From NCBI RefSeq assembly GCF_038006045.1, contig NZ_JBBOUK010000001.1:2273001-2337000 (forward strand): 64,000 bases of DNA. Direction: 5' to 3'. The notes beneath the pieces were generated by a model. The model saw nothing but the letters and a program-made list of their open reading frames with translations. It did not search any database and had not been told where the DNA came from. The position numbers were made by a program, and so were the translations under genes. The DNA is from Exiguobacterium sp. FSL W8-0210. GTDB taxonomy: Bacteria; Bacillota; Bacilli; Exiguobacteriales; Exiguobacteriaceae. Shown piece after piece: positions 8,376 to 17,862 of the stretch (position 1 is its first letter; every line of letters starts with the position of its first letter).

Positions 8376-9623
8376 TCAAGCATGCTCGATGACGAAGTAT
8401 TTTTTCTTTCCGCGACGTACAATCGTAAAGCGACCGATTGCATCAGCTTCCGTAATTTCTTTCGTTAAGTCTTGCTCGCGTTCTCCGTTTAGGTAGATTG
8501 CACCGTTCGTAACGTCTTCACGTGCTTGACGTTTTGACGGACAGATCTTTGCCTCAACGAGAACGTCGACGAGGTTTGTCGCTTCGCCGAGTGTAAAACG
8601 CGGCATTCCTTTGAACGCATCTTCGATATCTTCTACTTGCAACGATTTAATATCTCCACTAAAGAGTGCCGTCGTAATACGTTGTGCTTGTGTCAGACCT
8701 TCTTCACCATGGACGAGAACGGTCATCTCTTCTGCAAGACGACGTTGCGCGACACGCTTCTCTGGTGCTGCCTTGACTTCTTCTGCGAGCGCGTCGAGTT
8801 CTTCGTGCGTTAAGAACGTGAAGTATTTCAAGAACTTGATGACGTCAAGATCGTCAACGTTGAACCAAAATTGATAGAACTCGTACGGTGACGTTTTGTC
8901 AGCGTCTAACCAAACCGCACCACCTGCTGTCTTACCGAATTTTTGACCGTCTGCTTTTGTAACAAGCGGTACCGTCAAACCGAATGCTTTTTCTTCATGA
9001 CCCGCACGACGAATCAATTCCATCCCTGCTGTGATGTTCCCCCATTGGTCACTTCCTCCGACTTGAAGGCGGCATCCTTTGTCTTCGTAGAGTTTCAAGA
9101 AGTCAAACGATTGAAGTAACATGTATGAGAACTCAGTGAATGAGATCCCGTTTTGAAGGCGTGAGTCAACAGAATCTTTCGCAAGCATGTAACTGACTGG
9201 GAAGTGTTTTCCGATATCGCGTAAGAAATCGATGATCGTCAAATCTTTCGTCCAGTCCAAGTTATTGGCGATCGTGACCGGGTTTTCTCCTTCAAGTGGT
9301 AAGAAACGTGACAACTGGTCCTTAATCCGATTCGCGAACTCTTCGACGATATCCGATGTATTCAACGAACGTTCTGTTGCGCGACCACTCGGGTCTCCGA
9401 TCATTCCCGTTGCTCCACCGACGAGACCTACGACATGGTGACCTGCTTGTTGAAATCGTTTTAAGACTAAGATCGGCAACAAGTGTCCGATATGCAACGA
9501 ATCAGCTGTTGGATCAAAGCCTGTGTAAAGCGTCGTTGGTGTCTCGAGTAATGTCTTCAATCCTTCTTCATCCGTCATTTGGTTAATTAAACCGCGAAAT
9601 TCTAAATCCTCTAGTAACGTCAT
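8376..9623 (-). CDS. tyrS: Tyrosyl-tRNA synthetase
   Basis: A 415-residue class I synthetase. The HIGH motif is HIGH at residues 44-47 and the KMSKS equivalent is KFGKT at about 229-233; the C-terminal 80 or so residues are an S4-like tRNA-binding domain (VEAKICPSKRQAREDV). ATG 9623 follows AGGAGG. A T-box leader lies upstream, so expression should rise when tRNA-Tyr is uncharged. Confidence 0.98.
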   Translation of the reverse strand: MTLLEDLEFRGLINQMTDEEGLKTLLETPTTLYTGFDPTADSLHIGHLLPILVLKRFQQAGHHVVGLVGGATGMIGDPSGRATERSLNTSDIVEEFANRIKDQLSRFLPLEGENPVTIANNLDWTKDLTIIDFLRDIGKHFPVSYMLAKDSVDSRLQNGISFTEFSYMLLQSFDFLKLYEDKGCRLQVGGSDQWGNITAGMELIRRAGHEEKAFGLTVPLVTKADGQKFGKTAGGAVWLDADKTSPYEFYQFWFNVDDLDVIKFLKYFTFLTHEELDALAEEVKAAPEKRVAQRRLAEEMTVLVHGEEGLTQAQRITTALFSGDIKSLQVEDIEDAFKGMPRFTLGEATNLVDVLVEAKICPSKRQAREDVTNGAIYLNGEREQDLTKEITEADAIGRFTIVRRGKKKYFVIEHA

Positions 9624-9655
9624 TGTGTCTCCTCCTAAAGTTCACTTTTAACAAT

Positions 9656-9906
9656 AAAAAACCGCCCCTTCGTCTAAGACGAAGGGACGGAAGATTCCGT
9701 GGTACCACCCTGATTGCCCTTTACATAAAAAGGACCACTTGGTTCGTCGATAACGGGACGGACCGCTTGATTTCTCAAGAAACTCCCGGAAGCGTAATTC
9801 GTAAGTTCACTGTGTCCTAGTTCGCAGCACCACTAGGTCTCTGTCACAGGGAGTGACTTACTACTGTATTCCGATCACTGTTTATCGTAATATATGAAAA
9901 TAAGAT
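9656..9906 (-). ncRNA. T-box leader of tyrS
   Basis: On the minus strand the region holds a stem I domain, the conserved T-box bulge sequence GGGTGGTACCACGGAA (about 9693-9710) and a terminator hairpin made of CCGTCCCTTCGTC / GACGAAGGGGCGG followed by seven T (9656-9691). In stem I the likely specifier is TAC, at 9801-9803 or 9794-9796; both read as tyrosine. The antiterminator forms when uncharged tRNA-Tyr pairs with the bulge. Confidence 0.9.
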
Positions 9907-9912
9907 GGTTTC

Positions 9913-9942
9913 ATGATACGTCGAAGGCGAATCCGCTGTCAA
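9913..9942 (-). promoter_or_regulatory. Sigma-A promoter of tyrS
   Basis: Minus strand TTGACA (9937-9942), 18-bp spacer, TATCAT (9913-9918), just upstream of the T-box leader. Confidence 0.65.
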
Positions 9943-10035
9943 GTCCGATTTCACTGGTGGATTTATGGTATAATACGCCTATCTGTGATTTAATATTAAT
10001 TTACACCTAAGTTTAAGATGCAAAGGAGATCATTT

Positions 10036-12579
10036 ATGCGCGAGAACTGGTTCAAGTTTTGGAATCACCCCCGGACGAAAGCCGTTCGGCACTGGTCGAA
10101 TATCACATACGATGTTTCGTGGAACATCATTTTATTCCTCATCATAGCAGTCCTTCTCATCGGCAGCTTCTCTGTCGGAGCGGCTGGAGGATATTTCGCT
10201 TCCCTCGTCAAAGATACGAAAGCCCCACCTTTGACTGAGATGAAACAAGAAGTGAACAGTTATGCGGTGACAAGTCAAATTTATTGGGGAAGTGGCGAAA
10301 AGCTGACGAACATCTCAACGGATGAAGAACGTCAGCCGGTCGATATCAAGAACATCTCCCCTTATTTAATTGATGCGCTTCTATCAACGGAAGACGTAGA
10401 TTTTTATCAACATGATGGAGTCGTTCCAAAAGCGACTTTACGAGCAGTCTTACAAGAATTGACGAATTCAGCGTCACGCACCGGCGGAAGTACGCTGACA
10501 CAACAATTAATTAAAAACCAAATCCTGACGAACGAAGTTTCATTCGAACGGAAAGCAAAAGAGATCCTCTTAGCGCTCCGCCTTGAAAATGCGATGTCAA
10601 AAGATGAAATTTTACAGGCATACTTGAATGTCGTCTCATTCGGACGAAATTCACTCGGGCGTAACATCGCTGGTATCGAAGCTGCTTCCCAAGGGGTCTT
10701 CAAGAAATCAGCGAAAAAACTGACGTTACCACAAGCAGCTTTCCTCGCTGGTATTCCGAAAAACCCTTACTACTACACACCTTATCTACAAGGCGGTGTC
10801 GTCAAAAAAAACTTGACGCCAAGTGTCAATCGGATGAAGACCGTGTTGAAGCGGATGTACGTTGCAAAAAACATTACAAAAGAACAATATGAAAAAGCAA
10901 TCAAACACGACATCACGAAAGACTTCGCGAAACAGTCGAAACGTTCGCGTGACACGTATCCGTATGTCTATGATTTAGCAGAACGTGAAGCGACGAAGAT
11001 CATGACGAAGTACTTGATGAAACAAGATGGTGTGAAAGAAGACGAAGTCAAACCGTCTGAACTGGCAGAAGTCCGGGCAAACTATCAAGATCAAGCACTG
11101 GTTGCACTCCGTCAAGGTGGATACAAAGTTCACATGACGCTAGATAAAAAAATTCATGAATCGATGCAACAACCTGCGAAGAACAATGGGAACTTCCCTG
11201 GTGGCATGCAGTACAAACAAGTCGTCGATCCAAAAACGAAAAAAACCGTTTCGAAACAAGATCCAGAAGAAACAGCAGCAGTCATGGTTCAGAATGAGAC
11301 GGGGCGTATCCTCGGATTCGTTGGTGGACGTTACCTTGATGGAAAAGCCGATGATTTTAACCGAGCATTCCAAGCGAAACGTCAAATCGGGTCAACGGCA
11401 AAACCAATTCTCGTCTACTCGAACGGGATTGAAAATCGTTTGATCACTCCGGCATCTACCGTCAATGATGAAGAGTACTACTACCAGACCGTACCACGTC
11501 AACCAGGTGATCGTCCGATCAAGAACGAAGGTGGACGTTATCGTGGAAACGTGACGGTTCGTACAGCACTTGAACTCTCATTGAACGTACCTGCCGTTAA
11601 GATTTACGAGAAGATGAACATGTCGAACTCGATTCAAAAACTCGTCGATATGGGTGTTGAAGTACCGGATGCGATTCGTTATGCTCCTTCGGCGGCACTC
11701 GGAACGATGGAGATTACACCGGTCGAGCTTGCTGGTGCTTACGCGACACTCGCCAACTATGGTGAATTCGTGCAACCATACGTCATTTCGAAAATTACGA
11801 AAGACGGAAAAGATATCTATAAAGCAAAACCGAAGAAAAAACGAATTTATGAACCACGAACAGCTTACCTGACGCTTGATATGATGCGTGGCGTCTTCTC
11901 AAAAGGTACAGCAACGTTTGCAAAAGATCGATTGAACGTTCCTGGAGATTGGGCTGGTAAGACAGGTACGACGAACGATATCAAAGACTCTTACCTTGTC
12001 GGTTCCACTCCTGGTGTGACGCTTGCCGTTTGGACAGGACACGATCAGAACAACTCGCTCATCGGTCCAACGACGTATTACCAACGAACACAAACGCTGT
12101 GGTCACAAATGGCGAATGCGACGTATGCCGCGAACAGTAGTTACTTCAAATCCGGTGCCCGCTTCACACAACCATCTTCTGTAACAGCAAACGACTTTAA
12201 GAACAGTGGTCGCTTCAAAGAAGAAGATAAGAAGAAAAAAGCGGAAGAGGCAAAGAAAAAGAAAGAAGCAGAAGAAAAGAAAAAAGAAGCGGACGCACAG
12301 AAAAAAGAAGAGCAACAGAAAGAACAAGATCAGGCGAAAGAAAAAGCGGAAGCTGATGCTAAGAAAAAAGCAACCGATGACGCCAAGCGTGCTGCCGATG
12401 CAAAAGCCGAAGCAGAGGCAAAAGCAAAAGCCGAAGCAGAGGCAAAAAAGAAAGCGGAAGCAGAGGCAAAAAAGAAAGCGGAAGCTGATGCTAAGAAAAA
12501 AGAAGCGGACGCTAAGAAACAGCAAGAACAACAGAAGAAACAAGATGAAAAGAAAAACGATGCTGCTTCTGAAAACTAA
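10036..12579 (+). CDS. Class A penicillin-binding protein, PBP1A family
   Basis: An 847-residue bifunctional peptidoglycan synthase. One transmembrane helix near residues 30-60 is followed by a GT51 glycosyltransferase (STEDVDFYQHDG, GGSTLTQQL, QAYLNVVSFG) and a transpeptidase with STAK at 453-456, an SLN motif (ELSLNVPAVK) and KTGTT at about 642. From residue 728 to the end it is a low-complexity Lys/Glu/Ala tail with short tandem repeats, predicted helical and extracellular. ATG 10036 follows AAGGAG; ATG 10018 lies upstream of that site and is unlikely. The tyrS-PBP-acsA order is seen in other Bacillales. Confidence 0.94.
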   Translation: MRENWFKFWNHPRTKAVRHWSNITYDVSWNIILFLIIAVLLIGSFSVGAAGGYFASLVKDTKAPPLTEMKQEVNSYAVTSQIYWGSGEKLTNISTDEERQPVDIKNISPYLIDALLSTEDVDFYQHDGVVPKATLRAVLQELTNSASRTGGSTLTQQLIKNQILTNEVSFERKAKEILLALRLENAMSKDEILQAYLNVVSFGRNSLGRNIAGIEAASQGVFKKSAKKLTLPQAAFLAGIPKNPYYYTPYLQGGVVKKNLTPSVNRMKTVLKRMYVAKNITKEQYEKAIKHDITKDFAKQSKRSRDTYPYVYDLAEREATKIMTKYLMKQDGVKEDEVKPSELAEVRANYQDQALVALRQGGYKVHMTLDKKIHESMQQPAKNNGNFPGGMQYKQVVDPKTKKTVSKQDPEETAAVMVQNETGRILGFVGGRYLDGKADDFNRAFQAKRQIGSTAKPILVYSNGIENRLITPASTVNDEEYYYQTVPRQPGDRPIKNEGGRYRGNVTVRTALELSLNVPAVKIYEKMNMSNSIQKLVDMGVEVPDAIRYAPSAALGTMEITPVELAGAYATLANYGEFVQPYVISKITKDGKDIYKAKPKKKRIYEPRTAYLTLDMMRGVFSKGTATFAKDRLNVPGDWAGKTGTTNDIKDSYLVGSTPGVTLAVWTGHDQNNSLIGPTTYYQRTQTLWSQMANATYAANSSYFKSGARFTQPSSVTANDFKNSGRFKEEDKKKKAEEAKKKKEAEEKKKEADAQKKEEQQKEQDQAKEKAEADAKKKATDDAKRAADAKAEAEAKAKAEAEAKKKAEAEAKKKAEADAKKKEADAKKQQEQQKKQDEKKNDAASEN
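12220..12579 (+). repeat. Lys/Glu/Ala-rich repeat coding for the PBP tail
   Basis: About 120 codons dominated by AAA/AAG, GAA and GCA/GCG, with imperfect tandem units such as GCAGAGGCAAAAAAGAAAGC near 12420-12500. It encodes AEAKKK-like repeats at the end of the PBP. Confidence 0.85.
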
Positions 12580-12582
12580 CAA

Positions 12583-12620
12583 AAAGGATGAATCACCTGT
12601 TGCGGTGATTCATCCTTTTT
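12583..12620. terminator. Bidirectional terminator between the PBP gene and acsA
   Basis: AAAAGGATGAATCACC TGTT GCGGTGATTCATCCTTTTT; a long stem serving both convergent genes. Confidence 0.9.
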
Positions 12621-12624
12621 ACGT

Positions 12625-14328
12625 TTAATCTTCCATCGTCGACAGATCACCTGTTTCAAGATTCAACTCCCATGCTTTCAGAACACGGCGCATGATTTTA
12701 CCACTTCGTGTCTTCGGCAATTTATCCCGGAAATCGATTTCTCTCGGTGCCGCGTGAGCAGCCAGCCCCTCTTTGACGAATGCTTGGATTTCTTGTTTTA
12801 GCTCTTCCGTCGGCTCGTAACCATCACGCAAGGCAATGAATGCCTTGATGATTTCACCGCGGACTGGATCTGGTTTCCCGATGACACCGGCTTCTGCGAC
12901 AGCTGGGTGCTCGACGAGACGACTTTCGACCTCGAACGGACCAACCCGTTCTCCAGCCGTCATGATGACATCATCGACACGTCCTTGGAACCAGAAGTAA
13001 CCTTCGTCATCCATATAGGCAGAATCCCCTGAGACATACCATCCTTTAAAGAAATACGATTCATATTTCTGCGGATTGTTCCAAATTTGACGCATCATCG
13101 ATGGCCATGGTGTTTTTAAAGCAAGGTTCCCCATTCGGAATGGCGGTAACTCATTTCCTTGATCATCAATGATCGCAGCCTGAGTTCCTGGAATCGGTTT
13201 CCCCATCGATCCCGGTTTGATGTCCATCGACTTGTAGTTACAAATCATCATCGCGCCTGTCTCCGTCATCCACCATGTATCATGGATCCGTTGATCAAAG
13301 GCTTCTTTCCCCCAACGAATGACTTCTGGATTCAACGGTTCGCCGACAGACAATACATGACGAAGACTTGAGAGATCATGATGATTTGCAACATCAGCTC
13401 CCGCTCCCATCAACATCCGGAAAGCCGTTGGTGCGCTATACCAGACCGTTACCTTGTACTTCTCAATGACACTGTACCAGAAATCCGGATTGAAGCGTCC
13501 ACCGACGACGATGTTCGTCGCGCCATTCAAGAATGGTGCGAAGATACCGTAACTTGTTCCTGTGACCCATCCCGGGTCAGCCGTACACCAGTAGATATCA
13601 TCTTCTTGGAGATCAAGTACCCAGCGACCTGTCATCAAGTGCTGAATCATCGCATTTTGAACGTGGAGCACACCTTTCGGCTTCCCTGTCGATCCTGAAG
13701 TGTAGTGCAGGATCAATCCGTCTTCACGATCTAACCAGACCGGTTCGAATACATCGGATGCTTGCTCGAACGCTTTGCGGAAATCGAGTAATGTGTCCGA
13801 TTCTTCGATATCTTCGTCGACAAGTACTACTTTTTCAAGTGATTCCAGTTCCCCAACTGGAACACGTGGGAGCAATGCCTTCGTCGTCACGAGTAACTTC
13901 GCTTCAGAATCAAGCAAGCGATCACGGACCGCTTGTTCCATGAATGCTTCAAATAACGGACCGACGATTGCGCCTACCTTCAGTGCGCCAAGCAAGGCAA
14001 AATACAATTCCGGTGAACGTGGCATGAAGATGAAAATACGGTCACCCGTTTTGACCCCTGCATCGACTAATACGTTTGCCGCTTTATTCGTCAATCGTTT
14101 CATATCTGCATATGTGAATCGTTGTTCCGTCGTTCCATCGAAATAGATCAGCGCATCCTTGTTCGCCCGCTCGCCTTCTGCGTGGCGGTCGATTGCTTCA
14201 TGAGCCATGTTGACTTTCCCCGTTGTCGCCCATGAAAAGTACTGCTCAGCATCTTTCCAGTCGTACGTGTTCGTTTCATCATACTCTGCTAACCAATGCT
14301 TCCCCGGAAGCGCTTTCAAAACTTTCAT
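12625..14328 (-). CDS. acsA: Acetyl-CoA synthetase
   Basis: A 567-residue adenylate-forming enzyme that activates acetate to acetyl-CoA. The AMP-binding loop is YTSGSTGKPKG; WWMTETGA and the C-terminal PKTRSGKIMRRVLK follow. The lysine of SGK (about K544) is the family's catalytic and acetylation site. The divergent neighbours acuA (acetylase) and acuC (deacetylase) are the known modifiers of this lysine in Bacillus. The gene starts at ATG 14328 behind a GGGGAGGAA site. Confidence 0.97.
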   Translation of the reverse strand: MKVLKALPGKHWLAEYDETNTYDWKDAEQYFSWATTGKVNMAHEAIDRHAEGERANKDALIYFDGTTEQRFTYADMKRLTNKAANVLVDAGVKTGDRIFIFMPRSPELYFALLGALKVGAIVGPLFEAFMEQAVRDRLLDSEAKLLVTTKALLPRVPVGELESLEKVVLVDEDIEESDTLLDFRKAFEQASDVFEPVWLDREDGLILHYTSGSTGKPKGVLHVQNAMIQHLMTGRWVLDLQEDDIYWCTADPGWVTGTSYGIFAPFLNGATNIVVGGRFNPDFWYSVIEKYKVTVWYSAPTAFRMLMGAGADVANHHDLSSLRHVLSVGEPLNPEVIRWGKEAFDQRIHDTWWMTETGAMMICNYKSMDIKPGSMGKPIPGTQAAIIDDQGNELPPFRMGNLALKTPWPSMMRQIWNNPQKYESYFFKGWYVSGDSAYMDDEGYFWFQGRVDDVIMTAGERVGPFEVESRLVEHPAVAEAGVIGKPDPVRGEIIKAFIALRDGYEPTEELKQEIQAFVKEGLAAHAAPREIDFRDKLPKTRSGKIMRRVLKAWELNLETGDLSTMED

Positions 14329-14361
14329 GTCTCGTTCCTCCCCTTCTATGTTTTCCTCTTT

Positions 14362-14389
14362 ATTATAAGCTAGTTATCCGTCAGTTCAA
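14362..14389 (-). promoter_or_regulatory. Sigma-A promoter of acsA
   Basis: Minus strand TTGAAC (14384-14389), 16-bp spacer, TATAAT (14362-14367). Confidence 0.6.
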
Positions 14390-14444
14390 TCCATTTGCCG
14401 TCAATTTGTTAAAAAATCCCTCTCTTTGCTCAAGCGCTTTCGTC

Positions 14445-14450
14445 TATAAT
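14445..14450 (+). promoter_or_regulatory. -10 box of the acuABC operon
   Basis: TATAAT 25 nt before the acuA start. The -35 region is weak (CTCTTT or TCTTTG), which suggests activation or low basal expression. Confidence 0.45.
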
Positions 14451-14474
14451 GAATAGGAAGGTGGTGACGCTTAC

Positions 14475-15107
14475 ATGTTTGAAAAACAATTCAATCATCG
14501 GACGCATGAAACATCACTCGGTCCTGTTGACATCGAAGGTCCCGTACCGAGTCAAACACTAGCAACGTATACACTCGATTCAGGGTTGACGGCTTTTCGT
14601 CCACCTGCTGAACAACATCAAGCACTCGTTGAGATTGCAGACCTTGAGGAAGGACGGATCATCGTCGCTCGTCAAGGAACGGAAATCATCGGTTATGTGA
14701 CTTACTTATACCCTGATCCTTATGAAACGTGGAGCGAAGGAAACAATCCGTACATCTTGGAACTCGGAGCGATCGAAGTCTCCTCTCGGTTCCGCGGACA
14801 ACAGATCGGTAAAAAATTGCTTGAAATCTCTATGCTCGATCCCGCTATGGAACACTATTTGATTTTAACGACTGAATATTATTGGCATTGGGACCTAAAA
14901 GGGAGCGGACTATCGGTCTGGGATTACCGGAAGATCATGGAGAAGATGATGAACCATGGTGGTCTTGTCTTCTTCCCGACCGACGATCCGGAAATCGCCT
15001 CCCATCCTGCCAACTGCCTGATGGCACGTATCGGAAAGCACGTCTCACCTGAAGTCGTCGCTCATTTTGATGCTCTACGCTTGAGAAGACGCTTCATGTA
15101 TGACTGA
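14475..15107 (+). CDS. acuA: Acetoin utilization protein AcuA, GNAT protein acetyltransferase
   Basis: A 210-residue GNAT acetyltransferase. The acetyl-CoA-binding stretch is IEVSSRFRGQQIGKKLLEIS. In Bacillus AcuA acetylates the active-site lysine of AcsA and so switches acetate activation off; the divergent acsA next door supports the same role. First gene of acuABC; ATG 14475 follows AAGGTGG. Confidence 0.93.
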   Translation: MFEKQFNHRTHETSLGPVDIEGPVPSQTLATYTLDSGLTAFRPPAEQHQALVEIADLEEGRIIVARQGTEIIGYVTYLYPDPYETWSEGNNPYILELGAIEVSSRFRGQQIGKKLLEISMLDPAMEHYLILTTEYYWHWDLKGSGLSVWDYRKIMEKMMNHGGLVFFPTDDPEIASHPANCLMARIGKHVSPEVVAHFDALRLRRRFMYD

Positions 15108-15125
15108 GCTCGAGGAGGAATCGTC

Positions 15126-15758
15126 ATGTTAATCGAACAAATCATGAATACGACGTGCATCACGATGCAACCGACGAATTCCATCGCGCATGCGGTCGAA
15201 CTCATGCAACGTCATCAGATTCGTCATGTTCTTGTCGTCAATGCCCGCCATGAACTCGTCGGTCTTGTCGGACTAAAGGAAATTCAAAGCGCAAGTAGCA
15301 TCTTTCATCCGGATACGGCAAAGCAAGACCTACAGTATTCGGTCTCAAGCATCATGATTGAAAGTCCTGTCACGGCTCACCCGCTCGATTTTATCGAAGA
15401 TGCGGCTGTGCTGTTTTATGAATATCGATTGACGTGTCTGCCAATCGTCCGCGGTCGACGCCTTGTCGGTGTCGTCACGGAAACGGATTTGTTGCGGACA
15501 TTCGTTCAATTGACGGGTGCACTCGAACCAAGTTCTCAAATCGAAATCCGTGTTGAGAACACTGCTGGAACATTAGCAAAGATTGCCGCACTGCTTGCCA
15601 AAACGAATATCAATATCTTAAATGTACTCGTATATCCAACAGACGATCCGTATGTCCGGATCGTTGCGTTTCGTGTCCAGACGATGAATCCGATTCGGAT
15701 CATCGAAAAGTTGCGCAAAGAAGGATTCGATGTACTTGGACCGGATGTGAGCAGATGA
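15126..15758 (+). CDS. acuB: Acetoin utilization protein AcuB, CBS-pair and ACT-like protein
   Basis: A 210-residue cytosolic protein with two CBS motifs (residues about 1-55 and 75-130) and a C-terminal ACT-like part (IRVENTAGTLAKIAALLAKTNINI). Such modules sense nucleotides or amino acids; the ligand of AcuB is not settled. It follows acuA by 18 nt with GAGGAGG, and overlaps acuC by 4 nt (ATGA). Confidence 0.93.
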   Translation: MLIEQIMNTTCITMQPTNSIAHAVELMQRHQIRHVLVVNARHELVGLVGLKEIQSASSIFHPDTAKQDLQYSVSSIMIESPVTAHPLDFIEDAAVLFYEYRLTCLPIVRGRRLVGVVTETDLLRTFVQLTGALEPSSQIEIRVENTAGTLAKIAALLAKTNINILNVLVYPTDDPYVRIVAFRVQTMNPIRIIEKLRKEGFDVLGPDVSR

Positions 15759-16948
15759 AGGATTTTGCCTATCTGTACAGTCCTGAAGAGGCGACTTATC
15801 GGTTTTCGGAGACACATCCATTCAATCCGATTCGCCTCGAATTAACGGTTTCTTTGCTTGAAGCGATGCATCAATTAGATGACATTCCTTGTATTGCGCC
15901 ACGTCATGCGACTGATGAAGAATTGTCACTCGTTCATGATCAGGATTATATTGCTGCCGTCAAAGCAGCCGGGACCGGAGCATTAACGCCTCTCAAGGCA
16001 CAGATGTATGGTCTCGGGACAGAAGACACCCCTTTGTTCCAGGGGATGCATTCGGGCGCTTCTCTCCTTGTCGGCGGCACGATCGAAGCATGTGACCTCG
16101 TCTTATCTGGTCAATATAAACGGACCTTTCATATCGGTGGCGGATTGCATCACGGATTCCGTGGGCGTGCCTCTGGTTTTTGTGTCTATAACGATACCGC
16201 TGTCGCCATGGCAGCCATGATTGAAAAATATCACTGTAAAATTCTTTATGTCGATACGGACGCTCATCATGGCGATGGAGTACAATGGGCCTTTTATAAT
16301 CGAAAGGACGTCATGACATTGTCTCTCCATGAGACGGGTCGCTACTTGTTTCCAGGAACGGGAATGGTGACGGAACGAGGGTCTGAAGAAGGATATGGAT
16401 TTAGCTGGAACGTGCCACTGGACGCCTTTACGGAAGATGATTCGTTTTTACTCGCGTATGAGACGGCACTCTTTGAAGCCTGTGAATTGTTCCAACCGGA
16501 TCTCATCATTACGCAAAATGGTGCCGATGCACACGCGCTTGATCCATTGACTCACCTATCCTTAACGATGAAAAGTTATGAGCAGATCCCTCAAATCGCC
16601 GTCGCTGCAGCAAATAAATATACGAATGGAAAAATCGTTGCTTTAGGAGGCGGTGGCTATGACTGGTATCGTGTCGTCCCCCGCGCGTGGAGTCAAGTTT
16701 TTGCTGCCATGACCGGACAAGCTCCGTTTCGTGGAGAGATTCCTACTTCATGGCAAGAACGTTGGAGTGGACAAGAAACACCCCCACCAACACACTGGCA
16801 TGATCCAACACCACTCTACCCCGCCATTCCGCGACGACCTGAAATCGAAGAAAAAAATTGGGAGACTGTTAAACGACTAATTTGGCCGTTCGTGAGCGAT
16901 GAGCGTAAGAAACAATTGACTGCGACTTCCCCTTACTCCGTTGATTAA
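15755..16948 (+). CDS. acuC: Acetoin utilization protein AcuC, histone-deacetylase-like protein deacetylase
   Basis: A 397-residue zinc hydrolase of the arginase/deacetylase fold. Zinc and catalytic residues lie in HIGGGLHHGF, VDTDAHHGDGVQWAF and the late NGADAHALDPL and GGGGYDW stretches. In Bacillus it removes the acetyl group from AcsA, reversing AcuA. It overlaps acuB by four bases, so the two are translationally coupled. No strong terminator follows before the lipoprotein gene. Confidence 0.95.
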   Translation: MKDFAYLYSPEEATYRFSETHPFNPIRLELTVSLLEAMHQLDDIPCIAPRHATDEELSLVHDQDYIAAVKAAGTGALTPLKAQMYGLGTEDTPLFQGMHSGASLLVGGTIEACDLVLSGQYKRTFHIGGGLHHGFRGRASGFCVYNDTAVAMAAMIEKYHCKILYVDTDAHHGDGVQWAFYNRKDVMTLSLHETGRYLFPGTGMVTERGSEEGYGFSWNVPLDAFTEDDSFLLAYETALFEACELFQPDLIITQNGADAHALDPLTHLSLTMKSYEQIPQIAVAAANKYTNGKIVALGGGGYDWYRVVPRAWSQVFAAMTGQAPFRGEIPTSWQERWSGQETPPPTHWHDPTPLYPAIPRRPEIEEKNWETVKRLIWPFVSDERKKQLTATSPYSVD

Positions 16949-17053
16949 TCGACTTTATATCTTCACATTTATTTCGTTCGGAGTTCACAACTTGTTGCTA
17001 TACTAAATATGGAATTTTTACTTAGTAAATGAATAATAGTTGGGGGAATCATC

Positions 17054-17809
17054 ATGAAAAAGGCATGGCTTTATTCCGGTCTTATTCTATCGACAGGGAT
17101 CGTACTCGCAGGGTGCGGCATTGAAAAACAGGCAATGGATCACGATAACATGCAAGGGTCAGGAAAACCGACGGTCGAGGTCAACGTCAATGTTCCGGCC
17201 AAGACAATGGAAGAAGATAAAGTTGTTTTTAAAGCGTCAGCTGTCGAACAAAAGAAGCCAGTCAATCTTGAGGACGTGACATTTGAAGTTTGGGAAGCCG
17301 GAAAACAAGACGGTGCCCATCAAAAGTTCAAGGCAACCTTGAAAAAAACGGGTTCTTATCAAGCAGAAGCTAAGCTTGCTGAAGGTGAGTATGAAGGACT
17401 GTATCATATCAATGATAAAAAAGGACTCCATCATATGGATAAGATCTCATTCGTCGTCATGGATCATTCACATGAAAAAGAGGAAGCATCGCACGAGCAT
17501 GGACATGATCACAAAGCCGTCGATGGCCTGTCTGTCCATTACATGGGCGCAACAAAAGCGAAAGCTGGTGCTGAACTTCCCGTCTCCTTTCATGTTTTCC
17601 TCGATGGGAAACCGCTAAAAGCGAACGTACAAGTGGAAGTCATTGAAACGGGCATTGAAAAGCATAACTACGTTCCTCTAGAAAAAAAGGGTGATGCCTA
17701 CAGCGGGAAAGTGACATTGACTGCACCTGGTCAGACGACGGTTCGACTCCATGTCGAAAATGACCAACTCCACCATCACCAAGATGAACTTATTACCGTC
17801 GCGAAATAA
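17054..17809 (+). CDS. Secreted lipoprotein with two YtkA/FixH-like domains
   Basis: A 251-residue predicted lipoprotein: signal peptide with lipobox LAGC, so C21 would be lipidated after cleavage. Two immunoglobulin-like YtkA-type domains follow (about 37-140 and 165-250), joined by a His-rich linker (MDHSHEKEEASHEHGHDH). The histidines suggest metal binding, possibly copper, but that is inference. ATG 17054 follows TTGGGGGAA. It stands alone between acuC and ccpA and shares a terminator with ccpA. Confidence 0.8.
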   Translation: MKKAWLYSGLILSTGIVLAGCGIEKQAMDHDNMQGSGKPTVEVNVNVPAKTMEEDKVVFKASAVEQKKPVNLEDVTFEVWEAGKQDGAHQKFKATLKKTGSYQAEAKLAEGEYEGLYHINDKKGLHHMDKISFVVMDHSHEKEEASHEHGHDHKAVDGLSVHYMGATKAKAGAELPVSFHVFLDGKPLKANVQVEVIETGIEKHNYVPLEKKGDAYSGKVTLTAPGQTTVRLHVENDQLHHHQDELITVAK

Positions 17810-17810
17810 A

Positions 17811-17860
17811 AAAACGTCTCTTTTTTCAAGCAGCTTGCTTGAGAGAAGAGACGTTTTTTC
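17811..17860. terminator. Bidirectional terminator between the lipoprotein gene and ccpA
   Basis: AAAAACGTCTCTT..CAAGCAGCTTGCTTGAGAGAAGAGACGTTTTTT; a long stem with an inner CAAGC/GCTTG pair between convergent genes. Confidence 0.85.
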
Positions 17861-17862
17861 GA

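Noticed and set aside
12103-12582. Phe/Leu-rich minus-strand ORF of 159 codons
   Set aside because: It is the complement of the Lys/Glu/Ala repeat of the PBP; composition is dictated by that repeat.
12206-12628. Lys/Arg-rich plus-strand ORF of 140 codons
   Set aside because: A second frame of the same repeat, with no ribosome site of its own.
14429-14443. Possible cre box at the acuABC promoter (core AAGCGCTTTC)
   Set aside because: Only about 6 of 10 fixed bases agree with the consensus in either direction, so it is not listed, although Bacillus has a cre here.
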